Shown: piece after piece, positions 1 through 10,252 of the stretch
Layout: each line of letters opens with the position of its first letter
How positions within the stretch are numbered: the first letter of the stretch is position 1
DNA from: Aspidiotus rigidus
Taxonomy: Eukaryota; Arthropoda; Insecta; Hemiptera; Diaspididae
Assembly (NCBI GenBank): GCA_035079385.1
Contig: JAVHKY010000061.1
Location: forward strand, 1,612,001 to 1,676,000
Direction of reading: 5' to 3'
Length of the DNA: 64,000 nucleotides
Made by a program: the position numbers and the translations under genes
The notes under the pieces: model-generated
The model's input: the letters and a program-made list of their open reading frames with translations, nothing else
What the model was told of the DNA's origin: nothing
The model's database searches: none

Positions 1-805
1 TATCCTTGAACAACAAGTAAAAACGATTGAGTAGCAAAATTTCCATGGACGTACTATTTCTGAACATTAACAAGGAACTACTTTTGATCGTTCATGGTGT
101 GACACTTTGGAACTTTCCGCACAAACATCGACGAAGCTCTCGATCATATCAAAAACTCTATCCGGTGAATTGAATGCAAGAACATTGTCCATAAATTCGT
201 GGTGCAACGAATTCATACCTAGTGCAGTAAATATTTTTTATTAATAAATGCAAAAATCGTGTGAGGCTTTCACATTATTGAGAAATATAGCAAAACTTAT
301 TCAAAACCCCACTTTCAAAACGATCAAACGTAGATTGCCTCATTGTACTCGCCACTGAATCTCCTCCATCACAGACCTCCAGTGAAGATAATAAAGGTAA
401 ATTGAATGATCGAGTTCTTTCGATTTTGTTATCTGGGTGCAAATTGGATTTCAAGACAATACCGACGTTTTCATTCCGGAAATCGACCGGCGGTATTTTT
501 ACCATCCTATCAACTTTCCCTCTAATCCAGTTTTCTGGGTCCATTCTCATTTATCAACCGACATTATTTGTAACAATCAGTTTTACTGTCTTACGCTGAC
601 ATAAAAAATTAAAAATACTCGACGTTCTAAGACTACATTCGACAAGAAATATATTATTTCATCAATTATTAAACAATGATAGAAAGGTGGTGTACCTAGA
701 ACAAGAACTCTCTGACTCTGATTATCAATTTTTATTGACTATTCGGACCGGTCATATTGTAGGATCGCTAGCGTCGCCTATGTAAAATACCTAGAAAGTA
801 CTGAT
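1..805. other. no gene recognised
   Basis: AT-rich sequence. Short open frames exist on both strands near 275-600, but none shows a domain, a splice context or a codon pattern that I can recognise. The last bases (798-805, GTACTGAT) are the left target duplication of the hAT-like element that follows. Confidence 0.5.
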
Positions 806-1589
806 CACGGTACACTAAAGAGGTATTGACACTTGCCTATTGGGATGTTAACCCAAGTTGCGTAAGTTGGTAGCCGTGCTCGAACGTGTGGGGAATAATT
901 TTAACGTACCATGCTTCATGATGGGGGATTTGCAATTTTCAAATACGATTTAAATTATTACAATTCGTAATATCAAAAAATTATATCCTATAAATCGTTT
1001 AAACACTTCAAGAGAATCGATAACTGAAAGAAGTAATTCTAATAGTGAAGTATTGAGCTATCTACGACTAATTGAAAATCTCGTTTCTTATGGCCGAATA
1101 CATTGAACGTAAAAACGTCACCCAGAAATTCAAGCGAGTGCGGCGAGAGAGGAAGGCGATTCTAGCGCTACCAAACATAGGTTAACATCCCATGCTGTCA
1201 CGAGAAATGATGTACTTGAGTGTTTTGCCACTATGTAGCGCCAATGATCTGGTCCCCGGTTGTACATAGAGTCTTATGTAAATTCACTACTTTTAAAAAA
1301 ATTGTAGAAGAGTCAGAAATCAACCAAAAAATCTGAAACATGGTGCGAATAGACTACTCATTATGCTCTACATATTTCAAAAAAAATTATTCTCATGTGT
1401 AAATTTCTTGATTTTTTATAACCCTTGGAAATTTGTCAGTACTAGGGTACCTCCGGTAAGGTAACAACGCTGGTGGGGAGCGGAAGGCATTCACAACGGC
1501 GCAGCGAACGCAGCGGAATTATGTTTGAACTACATTATTTTGTGTGACAAGAATTTTGTATAGTGTCAATACCTCTTTAGTGTACCGTG
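806..1589. mobile_element. non-autonomous hAT-like DNA transposon, copy 1
   Basis: The ends are inverted repeats of about 28 bp. The left end begins CACGGTACACTAAAGAGGTA (806) and the right end finishes with its complement TACCTCTTTAGTGTACCGTG (1589). The element is flanked by a perfect 8-bp direct repeat, GTACTGAT, at 798-805 and 1590-1597. An 8-bp duplication with T at position 2 and A at position 7 fits the hAT superfamily. The 784-bp body has no transposase-like frame, so it would depend on a partner element. A diverged second copy sits at 4535-4987 and shares both ends and parts of the interior, for example the stretch near 1440-1460. The perfect duplication suggests this copy is the younger of the two. 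Confidence 0.88.
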
Positions 1590-1610
1590 GTACTGATTAA
1601 GGCTCTATAA

Positions 1611-2282
1611 GTATAGGTAATGACACGACGCCATGATGGATCTATCGGTAGAGCGAGCATGTTCGATTGCGTTCCGCGTAGCTACGCGGAGCGACCAGTG
1701 TCAGATTTTGGAGTATGAAAATTATCACAAAATATTCTGGAAGTGGGGTCATCTGATAGGAAATTACAAGACAAAAGAATTTCATTCTCTTCTTTTTTCT
1801 AAAAAAATCAATAGTTTTTGAGATATCAATACACAGGCTCTTATGGCAATGGACTGTGTTATTTGTGATAACGCAACATGAGTGTGAGTGCAAGATGCAT
1901 AAGTGTGAGTGAGCTATTTCTGGCAGAAGTACCTATTCTGCTGAAAATTTGTCCATTCGGTATTTTGCTCCCATAAGAAATACATGCGGAGCAAAGATGA
2001 CCATGGTATTAATTTAATATGAGATGTTAAAATTTACAGAAAAGTTGATATTTCAAATTTATCAACTTCTTGCTACTTGTAAAAAAAATCTCTTGACCGT
2101 ATCATTTTTCATATTCAATTGGTAGCGTAGTGATCTCTGCTCCACATGTATTTCTTATGGGAGCAAAATGCTAAATGGACAAAATCGATCTTTTCATCCA
2201 TAATATCGATAGTTGTGACGTCACAATAACACAGTCCATTTCCTGGGAAAGATCCATCATGGCGTCGTGTCATTACCTATAC
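1611..2282. mobile_element. inverted-repeat element (MITE-like) with palindromic interior
   Basis: A perfect 33-bp inverted repeat bounds this stretch: 1611-1643 (starting GTATAGGTAATGACACGACG) and 2250-2282. Its outer bases read TA-TAGG and CCTA-TA, compatible with a TA target duplication, but this is not decisive. Inside lies a second palindromic unit at about 1849-2240 with arms starting ATGGACTGTGTTATTTGTG, which belongs to the family also present at 2695-3093 and 4057-4352. An 18-bp perfect palindrome centred on GTAGCTAC lies at 1673-1690. No protein-coding capacity was seen. Confidence 0.75.
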
Positions 2283-2311
2283 AAGCGAACGGTGATTGTG
2301 ACTTAAGCCCA

Positions 2312-2458
2312 AAGGTGATTTTTTAGTTTTTCTTAAATTTCTCCAAAAATAATGAATTTAGGCGTGTACTTGTAAGGAACGAAATTGAAGAGTGGACAAT
2401 TTTCTTTCAGATGATCATATTTTTGAGAGATTTTAAATAATTCAAAAATTTTGCGCGA
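2312..2458. repeat. dispersed repeat, copy 1 (second copy at 11187-11331)
   Basis: About 147 bp beginning GTGATTTTTTAGTTTTTCTT is nearly identical to 11187-11331 in the same orientation and diverges sharply after the GCGCGA near 2457. The second copy lies about 330 bp upstream of the NDUFV2 start codon. No coding or RNA signature was recognised. Confidence 0.8.
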
Positions 2459-2597
2459 TGCTAGCGCTGCCCGGTCCTCTATAACAAGAAAAAAGCTCGG
2501 GAACGGGTAAAATGGACGACCTAGGACAACCATTTTGTTTGTAACTTACTTTTCTGCTGACGGCTTCTCTACTGACTGTATTTTTTAACATTTTTAA

Positions 2598-3418
2598 GGG
2601 TATGCTTTACACAGAAAAAATACGCGTGAAATCAGGTAAATATAGGTTCCGAGAGGACTAATTACTGTCCACAAAATGAACCAATTGTTCTTTGAGCAAT
2701 GGACTGTGTTATTTGTGATAACAAAAATATCGACTGATATCGATTTGTTTGGCAAGAGTACTCATTCTGCAGGAAATCGGTCCAATCGCAAATCTGCTCC
2801 CATAAGAAATACACGGGGAGCAAAGATCAGTATGAAATTAATCAAAAATTAAAACAGATTTTGCGGAAAAAAGTTTATATTTATAGTGTGTGAGTAATCA
2901 ACTTCTGAAAAGGAACTTTTTTTCCCTCAATTCTTTCTCATTTTTGATTAATACCATATGATCGATTTGCTTCCCATGTTTTCTTATGGGGAGCAAATTT
3001 GCGATTGGACCGATTTCCTGCAGAATGAGTACTCTTGCCAAACGAATCGATATCAGTCGATATTTTTGTTATCACAAATAACACAGTCCATTGTTATGAA
3101 ATCTTTCAAAGTGTTAGATCAGTGTTTGATACAGGTCTAAGATTAATTCAGAACTCCTAATATTATTTAGTACTCTTGTTATTGACAATCAAGAAGTGGT
3201 ACATTTTGAGCTTTTTCGATCGTTGATAACAAGAGTTCTAAATCATATTAAGAATTCTGAATAAATTTTAGACCTGTATCAAACACTCGTCTAACACTTT
3301 GAAAGATTTCATAACAATTGGTTCATTTTGTGGACAGTAATATAATATTACTAATTAGTCGCCTCGGAACCTATATTTTCGTATATTTACGCGTTAATTT
3401 CCTGTGTAGAGTATACCC
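2598..3418. mobile_element. TTAA-flanked foldback element with an internal insertion
   Basis: The ends are complementary (GGGTATGCTTTACACAG at 2598; CTGTGTAGAGTATACCC ending 3418) and each is directly flanked by TTAA (2594-2597 and 3419-3422). TTAA duplication is typical of the piggyBac and Kolobok superfamilies. The arms continue inward: 3096-3175 pairs with 3227-3320. The left arm is interrupted by the element at about 2695-3093, whereas the right arm reads straight through the same point (AACAATTGGTTC near 3311-3322). No transposase frame is present. Confidence 0.8.
2695..3093. mobile_element. long-arm palindromic element nested in the TTAA element
   Basis: The left end CAATGGACTGTGTTATTTGT and the right end ACAAATAACACAGTCCATTG are complementary. 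The arms continue for about 170 bp with few mismatches through the TCCCATAAGAAATACA motif, leaving a short centre. It interrupts the left arm of the surrounding element, so it arrived later. The exact target duplication is unclear: 7 extra bases (CTTTGAG) lie between the host arm and the left end. Related units are at about 1849-2240 and 4057-4352. Confidence 0.75.
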
Positions 3419-3422
3419 TTAA

Positions 3423-4056
3423 ATCTTATAATGACCTTTGACTACATAAGACTTTCACACTTCGGGTTCTTAATGCGGATAGTATAAGCGTTTGCCTGAT
3501 TTGTTATCAAACTTGTAGTCAAACGAAAATTCAAGTTTTTATTGTCAAATAATTTTTGTAATTTTGGGAATTACATATACATTTTACCATACCTTAAAGA
3601 AGCAAAAATAAAAATTTGCCCAAAACTTCCAAGAATTTTGTTAATTTTTCAATCTGAATTTTCTCATTTTGATAATGACTATGTGTATGATAAGAAAAAA
3701 TAACATTGCAGTATGGACAAAGCTCAGTCCATAAGAGGTATATAGTCATAGTTAATGACAGAAAATGGACTAGACCGTGTCCTATAGGGTTGTTCACGGT
3801 CACAGCCGTCTACATCTGCGACACAACTGATGATGGGATAACACCCGAAAGTACTTTGCAACTAATAAAGTAGATTTGTACAATTGAAAAACCATTTTTC
3901 AATACTAGTGCTCTACTTACACCTCACTCACTCATTATGAGTTCAGACTCAGACAATACATCTAACAGGCCGGAATACTGAAAATTGGCAATACTGCGCA
4001 AGAGGCCATCGTTTAAGTACGCGCTATGGAAAAACACTTGAAAAACACATTAATCG
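3423..4056. other. no gene recognised; repeat fragments
   Basis: AT-rich. The segment near 3966-4038 resembles 5099-5175 (shared words around CCGGAATACTGAAA and TGGAAAAACAC), so it is probably another transposon fragment. Nothing coding was recognised. Confidence 0.45.
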
Positions 4057-4352
4057 TGCATTTTGCTCCCATAAGATTTACATGTGGAACAGAGATCACT
4101 ACGCCACCAATTAAATATAAAAAATGATACGGTCCAGAGATTTTTTTTCAAATAGCGAGAAATTGATAAATTTAAAATATAAACTTTTCCGTAACATCTC
4201 ATTTTAAATAATACCATGGTGGTCTTTGCTCCGGATGTATTTCTTATGAGGAGCAAAACATATTTTCAACAGAATAGGTACTTCTGCTCACTCACACCTA
4301 TGCATCTTGCACTCACATTCATGTTGCGTTATCACAAATAACACAGTCCATA
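4057..4352. mobile_element. truncated copy of the ATGGACTGTG palindromic element
   Basis: It contains the two facing TTGCTCCCATAAG / CTTATGAGGAGCAAA arms and a right terminus ACAAATAACACAGTCCAT ending near 4352, matching the elements at 1849-2240 and 2695-3093. The matching left terminus is missing, so this copy is incomplete. Confidence 0.65.
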
Positions 4353-4534
4353 GTTGACCGAGTATTTCTGAGGAAAATTGGTGTTTTTGAAAATTAAAGA
4401 AATTCAGAAAAAAAACCTCTTTGCCCGTGCTCTTGAGTATAATTTTCCGTTTTTGGTCTATACTGTACCGTGGTCTGTATAAATCTGTGACTGTATTTGA
4501 TTGATTTCATACGCACCAATTTCACAATTTACAG

Positions 4535-4987
4535 CCGGTACACTAAAGAGGTATTGATACTCCCGTATGTTCACCATAGCAAACGTTGTCACGAGAAATA
4601 ATGTAATTCAGTATTAACGCCGCTATGCCGTTGCGCCAGCCATCAGTAACCTGGCTCAACACAGTGCTATATGGCAATTCACTGCTTTTTAAAAAATTAT
4701 TAAAAATATTAGAAATTTTTATCAATACTTGAAACTTGGATCAAATAAACGATTTATTATGAGCTATGCATTGCAAAAAAAATTATCCTTCTAAGTGAAC
4801 AGCTTAATTTTATATAAGTTTAAGAAAATCATCAATACTAGGGTACCTACGGTCATACTACAATAGTGGTGGGGTGTGGTGATGTACACACCATATCGTG
4901 GCAAATATAGCGGAATTAAGCATTAACTACATTAAATCTCAGGACAGGTTTTCCGCATTAGTGTCAATACCTCTTTAGTGTACCGTG
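4535..4987. mobile_element. non-autonomous hAT-like DNA transposon, copy 2
   Basis: The left end CCGGTACACTAAAGAGGTAT and the right end TACCTCTTTAGTGTACCGTG match the ends of the element at 806-1589; the left tip appears to lack one base. Candidate 8-bp flanks ATTTACAG (4527-4534) and GTTTGCAG (4988-4995) agree at 6 of 8 positions and both fit the hAT nTnnnnAn form. Interior words such as ACTAGGGTACCT are shared with copy 1. At 453 bp it is shorter and more decayed than copy 1. Confidence 0.78.
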
Positions 4988-5158
4988 GTTTGCAGCATCG
5001 TCATTTTCACAAAAATCATCACCAATAAGGCTTTTAACTTTTTCTATGGTCAACAGGTTGAGCACTGCTTCATAATTCTCAGGGAAAAGTCATGGCCGTC
5101 TCTAGTATCAAGCCGAAATACTAAAGCTGGCAACGCCGCGGTGACAAAAATACGGTCA

Positions 5159-5592
5159 AGTTTTATACACGCTCTCATGGAAAAACCTTCAAAAAACACA
5201 TCAATTGTTGATTTCCAAATAGCATTTGATTCCGTGGAAATAAAGTGAATTTGTACATCGGAAGTATAAACGCTTCTCGATTGTTTGAGCTAGATCTCGT
5301 TAAGATTGATTAACTACAAAGCAAGTTATGTTTTTGAAAAGAAAAAAGAGTCGGACAAGGGACAAAGCGTGGTGATGTACCCCACTTTGCCCTCTGTCGG
5401 ACTTTTCATTTTAAAATGTTTATAACTCGCTTTGTAGTAGGTCAATCATAACGAGACCAAGCTCAAAAAATCAAAAATCACTTACTCTTTCCATAAATTT
5501 AGAAACTTTTTCCCCATAGAATCAAATACTGTTTGGAAATCGACGATTAAGGTTTTTTTTGGAAGGTTTTTCCATAAGAGCGTGTATAAAAC
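5159..5592. repeat. foldback repeat
   Basis: The arm starting TTTTATACACGCTCTCATGG near 5160 is complementary to 5518-5592, which ends with ATAAGAGCGTGTATAAAAC. A second arm pair surrounds the centre (near 5305-5345 and 5405-5450). The structure is a long imperfect hairpin with no coding sequence and no clear target duplication, so the superfamily is open. Confidence 0.65.
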
Positions 5593-5644
5593 TGACAAAA
5601 AGAAAAACGATCAATGTATTTAGACACTATTAAGAGCATAGTAC

Positions 5645-6240
5645 AGGGCTTTTCCGATGTATTCTCCTACGTGTTATCGAAATGGTAGTATTTCTAACAT
5701 TGCTCTTACGGCAAACTACTCCACAATGAAAATGAGTATGCTATAGACTAAATTGCCGTGACGTCATTCATGAACATTTACTGATAACAGGAATCGAGAG
5801 AATGCGATAGTATACTGTATCAGTTCAAAGTAGGATATCGATTCCCATAAGAATACACAGGGATCATTTCGATCATACGCTCAAATTAAAAAATTGGAAA
5901 TAAGTAAGCAATTACGTGTTTATATTTAGAATCAGGAAGTTCTCATGTCTTTGAAAATGTACCTGCGGTTCTTAACTCATTTCTTGTTTTCAAATCTGAA
6001 CGTAAGATCGAAACGTTCCCGTGTATTTCTTATGGAGCATTTTTTTTGTTTTGAACTTACGCGTAAGTTGGGGTAAGTCATTGCGGAGCAAACATCGCCT
6101 TGTTATCAGTGAATGTCCGTGAATGACGTCACGGCGATTTAGTCTATCTAGCAACACCCATAAGTGCAATGTTAGAAATACTACCATTTCGATAACACGT
6201 AGGAGAATACGTATGCAATGCGCCGACATGGAAAAGCCCT
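5645..6240. mobile_element. foldback element with AGGGCTTTTCC ends
   Basis: The left end AGGGCTTTTCC (5645-5655) and the right end GGAAAAGCCCT (6230-6240) are complementary. The arms continue through the block TCTCCTACGTGTTATCGAAA (5663-5682), mirrored at about 6187-6210. It also carries paired TCCCATAAGAATACA / TGTATTTCTTATGGA segments like those in the ATGGACTGTG family. No flanking duplication could be confirmed. Confidence 0.65.
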
Positions 6241-6424
6241 ATAATTACAGGTAGTCTACGTTACGCCTAAATTATACGTGAAAACAAGCCATTTTTACCC
6301 ACACATTTCTATTTCTGTATGCTACCAAATTATGAAAAACTTGAAAAATAATAGACTCCAAACTTATAGAAATGCAGCTAATTAGTTCACAACTGAGATA
6401 AGTGGTTATTATTTGAACCAAATT

Positions 6425-7190
6425 ACAAACTACAAACCAATTTGCCAATAAGGGCGGAGTATGCGCTGCTATGCGGAATTTCTTCAAAGCTTGCACTTGG
6501 AGGTGCCGATGAGTGATAATGAGGGTGCCTTCTGAAATGTCACTCGAACGGCGATCATCATGCGACGACGGGTATGCACGTGACGTCACGGGCGACGTTG
6601 CTTTCTTTTTTTATTGGAACGGGAAAAGTGATGAGCTAGAGAACCCGCTGCTGTTTTCTTGTAATCATAACTGTTTTGCGCTAAATAACGAGTCACGTTC
6701 AAGGAACCAAAAACGTAAATAAACAGAAGCTGAATTCTGATTGGTCGCTCTTAATTGGGCGACTTCATCAACGCACTCGAGAGCACGGCGATATTAGCGT
6801 TGCCGGGCGACGATTCGGCGACATTTCAGAACGGTTCATAAATGTCACCCGATGTCACTCCACGGTTTTTGGAACGCTCCAGGCGATCATCGGGCGACGG
6901 AAGCGACATTTCAGAACGCACTCTGACTCAACAACGTACTTTCTTTTTGCTCTTCTTTCTTGTACAACTCAAATGGAAACCACCTAAAAGAGTTCTGAAA
7001 TTGTCAAAGTAGACTCGGCTCCAACTTTTGTGTATCTCTTTTTTTTTTTTTTTAATTGATTGATCAATTAAGTAGTGAAAAGCTTTTAAAAATCATTCCT
7101 GTGTTATTTATATGGGACTATTACACACCATCACCCTTGCATGTATTGTAGAAAGTGGCGCTCCTAGCAGAGCTCTACCAGACAAATTTG
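6425..7190. repeat. dispersed repeat, interrupted copy (partner at 57733-58060)
   Basis: Segments 6425-6520 and 6936-7190 match, in inverted orientation, the uninterrupted sequence at 57733-58060 (shared words CGCTGCTATGCGGAATTT and GGGACTATTA). The extra block between them here is the element at 6525-6921. An imperfect palindrome, TTGATTGATCAATTAA, lies near the middle. This is a non-coding repeat of unknown family. Confidence 0.72.
6525..6921. mobile_element. MITE-like insertion with TTCTGAAATGTC ends
   Basis: The left end GTGCCTTCTGAAATGTCACT and the right end complement GTGCGTTCTGAAATGTCGCT form a terminal inverted repeat of about 20 bp. The block is absent from the related repeat at 57733-58060, which gives an approximate empty site. 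The interior is richer in GC than its surroundings (GATCATCGGGCGACG). The target duplication was not resolved. Confidence 0.62.
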
Positions 7191-7308
7191 CTTGTGACTC
7201 TTACCTTTGAGAAAATGCTCCTAAAAATCCAAAAGTAAGCAGAAAAACAACGAAGAGTGAATTTATCTTCTTGTTGCAGTGAAAGAAAGGCGTTTGTCCA
7301 CCTATCTA

Positions 7309-7442
7309 CAGTCTATTCCACGAGAGTTCAATATTACGGAAAATAGGCAACCCACGTCACTCACGCTTGTTTTACATTAAAGAATGAAAATGGAATGCGG
7401 GTTCCCCATGATTTATATTGTTAACTCTCGTGGAATAGACTG
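7309..7442. mobile_element. 134-bp TA-flanked MITE
   Basis: The ends are perfectly complementary for about 20 bases: CAGTCTATTCCACGAGAGTT at 7309 and AACTCTCGTGGAATAGACTG ending 7442. A TA dinucleotide lies immediately outside each end (7307-7308 and 7443-7444), as expected for Tc1/mariner-type transposition. It is too short to encode anything. Confidence 0.82.
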
Positions 7443-7535
7443 TAATATCAATTTTGAAGGTCTCCCGAATTACTATTAAAGAACAAATTGTTTTCTAAAC
7501 ACGTATAAATTTTATGAGAAAATTGTGTTGGGTTA

Positions 7536-8084
<549 letters not shown>

Positions 8085-8828
8085 GAAGATATAGACAAAG
8101 AAGCGTCCAACAGATGGCTGCAAACAGCAAGCATATTTCCCGAGACAAAAGGATTCATGCTGGCCATACAGGACCAAGTAGTAGGGACAAGGAATTATAA
8201 GAAAAATGTGCTGAAGGAGAATGAAATTGAGGATAAATGCAGAAGATGTGGAATAAAAGGAGAAAACATTCAACACATCCTCAACGGCTGCGCCCAACTC
8301 GCTCCACACGAATATAAAAAACGCCATGATGATGTGGGAAAAATCCTGCACTTGGAGATGAAGAAAAAATGCATAGGAAAGCAGCAGCAGGCCGGAGAAC
8401 CTGACCCACCCTACTACAAATACTCACCAGAACCAGTAATAGAAACAGAAACACATGTACTATACTGGGACCGTACGATTCGGACAGATCGGGAAACGCT
8501 GTGTAATCGACCAGACATAACATTGTATAGTAAACTAGAGCGCAAGATACAGTTGGTGGACATCGCGGTGCCGGGCTCTAATAACATGAAGAGCACCTAT
8601 AATGAAAAAATCAGGAAGTACGGGGAGCTGGCAGCACAGATGAAGAAAATATGGAAAGCTACCAAGGTGGAAATAATCCCAATAATCCTCTCGAGCAATG
8701 GCCTGGTTCATAAAGAAGTTAGAAATGGGTTGAAGAAATTGAAGCTGAGTGAATACCTGGTGATCAAGCTGCAGAAGACTGTCATAATCAATTCATGTGG
8801 ATTAGTCAGAAGGGTGTTGGGCGAATAA
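8085..8828 (+). pseudogene. 3' end of a non-LTR retroelement with restriction-like endonuclease (R2/R4-type)
   Basis: An open frame of 247 codons ends at TAG-free sequence with TAA at 8826-8828 and is truncated at its 5' side at the (TAA)n array. It encodes the C-terminal part of a retroelement ORF: an end-of-thumb segment (WLQTASIFPETKGFMLAIQD), a zinc-knuckle-like CRRCG..IQHILNGC stretch (about residues 50-70) followed by YKKRHDD, then a PD-(D/E)XK-type nuclease core with NRPDITLY and LVDIAVP (about residues 146-165). The RHD, RPD and VDIAVP order is known for site-specific R2/R4-superclade elements. The polymerase domain is missing, so this copy is dead. About 80 bp of 3' UTR and a short (AAT)n stretch (8911-8936) follow. 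Flanking TAA on both sides recalls the R4-clade element Dong, which uses TAA repeats as target; assignment to that clade is inference. Confidence 0.82.
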
Positions 8829-8910
8829 TTGCTTATGTAGTGTTATGTACTATAGTTACCTGGCAACAAGCCTGTACTATTGTAATTACCGGCAGAGACC
8901 GAGTATTTAT

Positions 8911-8936
8911 AGGAATAATAATAATAATAATAATAA
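8911..8936. repeat. short (AAT)n tract between retroelement and SINE
   Basis: About eight AAT units that serve as the 3' flank of the R4-like fragment (plus strand) and the tail of the SINE (minus strand). Tail-to-tail placement on one TAA tract suggests that both inserted into the same microsatellite or carry matching tails. Confidence 0.85.
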
Positions 8937-9422
8937 CAGCCTCACTTACGCCAATTTCGGCCAGCGGCCTTGCACCACAATCTATGAATTTCTGTGGTGC
9001 GGTGTATTAGGACTACGCTTCCCACGGTGTCCTAGTCCGGCTTGGGAAGGTGACAAAATGCTGCGTTATTATTACACACTCGTTATCTTATTATTTATTT
9101 ATTTCGCATGTGCGTGAGATAGGGGTTGCTGGTTTAGCCGGTTAACCGCGTCTTCACGACGCTGAACCAGATCCACAGCTTCCCGTCTATTGCACAGGCC
9201 TGTTCGAGCGTTTAGATACCGCCGGTAATCCCCACTTCTAGATTATCCGACTCGGTGCTGATACAGGTTGATCGGCTCAGTGACGTTAATAGATAGCACG
9301 ATGTTGGAAGTGATTGTTCGAGAAATAACCTGCTACTGTTAACGCTCGCTTGAAGCTGGTATCGAACCGCAGACCTTCAGGTTACAAGGCCGTGTTCGTA
9401 CCGCTCCGCCACTGAGCCACCT
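8937..9422 (-). mobile_element. tRNA-derived SINE
   Basis: On the minus strand it starts with a tRNA-like head, GGTGGCTCAGTGGCGGAGCG (A box), with a CCTTGTAAC anticodon-loop-like segment and a B box GGTTCGATACC (plus-strand 9358-9368). The UGU-like loop suggests a threonine tRNA ancestor, though the stem pairing is degenerate. An unrelated body of about 400 bp follows and the element ends in (TTA)n on the minus strand. That tail coincides with the (AAT)n at 8911-8936 at the 3' end of the neighbouring retroelement. Confidence 0.75.
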
Positions 9423-9985
9423 AGGTTAACAAATATGGGCATTATTCAAAATTGTAGTTTAGGTTCGCTTGACGCGTTGAGTGCGCATCAAGCTCTGCTT
9501 TCAACTGTACACAACGCAAATTGTTGAGTGTTGCAGATTCACTGCTTGGTTAACTGCGTTAGGTGAACCCTAAACTAAAATCTGGATGTTGCTCGTGTCT
9601 TGAGCTCGTTATACTGCCCTAGCGCGTTCAGACGACCTCTGTTTACTCTGTGATATTCGAGATCTGGCAAACATGAGTCTCAAGTCTGCCTGGGATACAA
9701 AACAACAATTTTAGCGTTACCAATCACGTTTTCCAGCTTTCTTTAGTACTAATTCTCCAGATCGTTCCACACAATACATAGTCCATTCCACATCCATTCC
9801 ATGAGACTGGTGTGTTGGGGACGAGAAGGGAAGGGAACTCGGAATTTTTTTTCAAGTTGTTATCTCAAGTCAAGTCGATAATTATCGATCAGAGAATCGA
9901 CTTAACGACTTGAGGTAAAATATGAGTATGAACTTACAACTGACCAACTTGAATATAAGAAACCCAAACGCAAGGATGGGAAGTT
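9423..9985. other. no gene recognised
   Basis: Intergenic sequence without recognisable frames. Two stretches around 9460-9480 and 9555-9585 have the look of an imperfect inverted repeat (TAGTTTAGGTTCGC against GGTGAACCCTAAACTA), probably an unclassified small element. Confidence 0.4.
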
Positions 9986-10252
9986 ATTAATTTGGAAGTT
10001 GGAAGTGGAAGTTGGAAGTTCTTGCATAAATGCGCTCAGGAAGTGGAAGTTGCAAGTTGCAACGTCAGAAGTTGGAAGTGGAAGTCAATAGCACATCTCA
10101 ATCTTTTTTTCTTCTGTATGGCACCACTGCATATTTTGTTGGAAGTTTGAAGTGGAAGCTATTTGACAGAAGCACTCAAGAAGTGGAAGCTGGAATTAGG
10201 AAGCTACAATGCGAGATGTTGGAAGTGGAAAAAAAAAATTGGAAGTGGAAGT
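9986..10252. repeat. degenerate GGAAGT-rich minisatellite
   Basis: Irregular reiteration of GGAAGT and GGAAGTT units (at least 15 occurrences), mostly in two clusters at 9986-10020 and 10036-10085, with scattered units to 10252. It crosses an open frame by composition only. No protein is supported. Confidence 0.75.
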
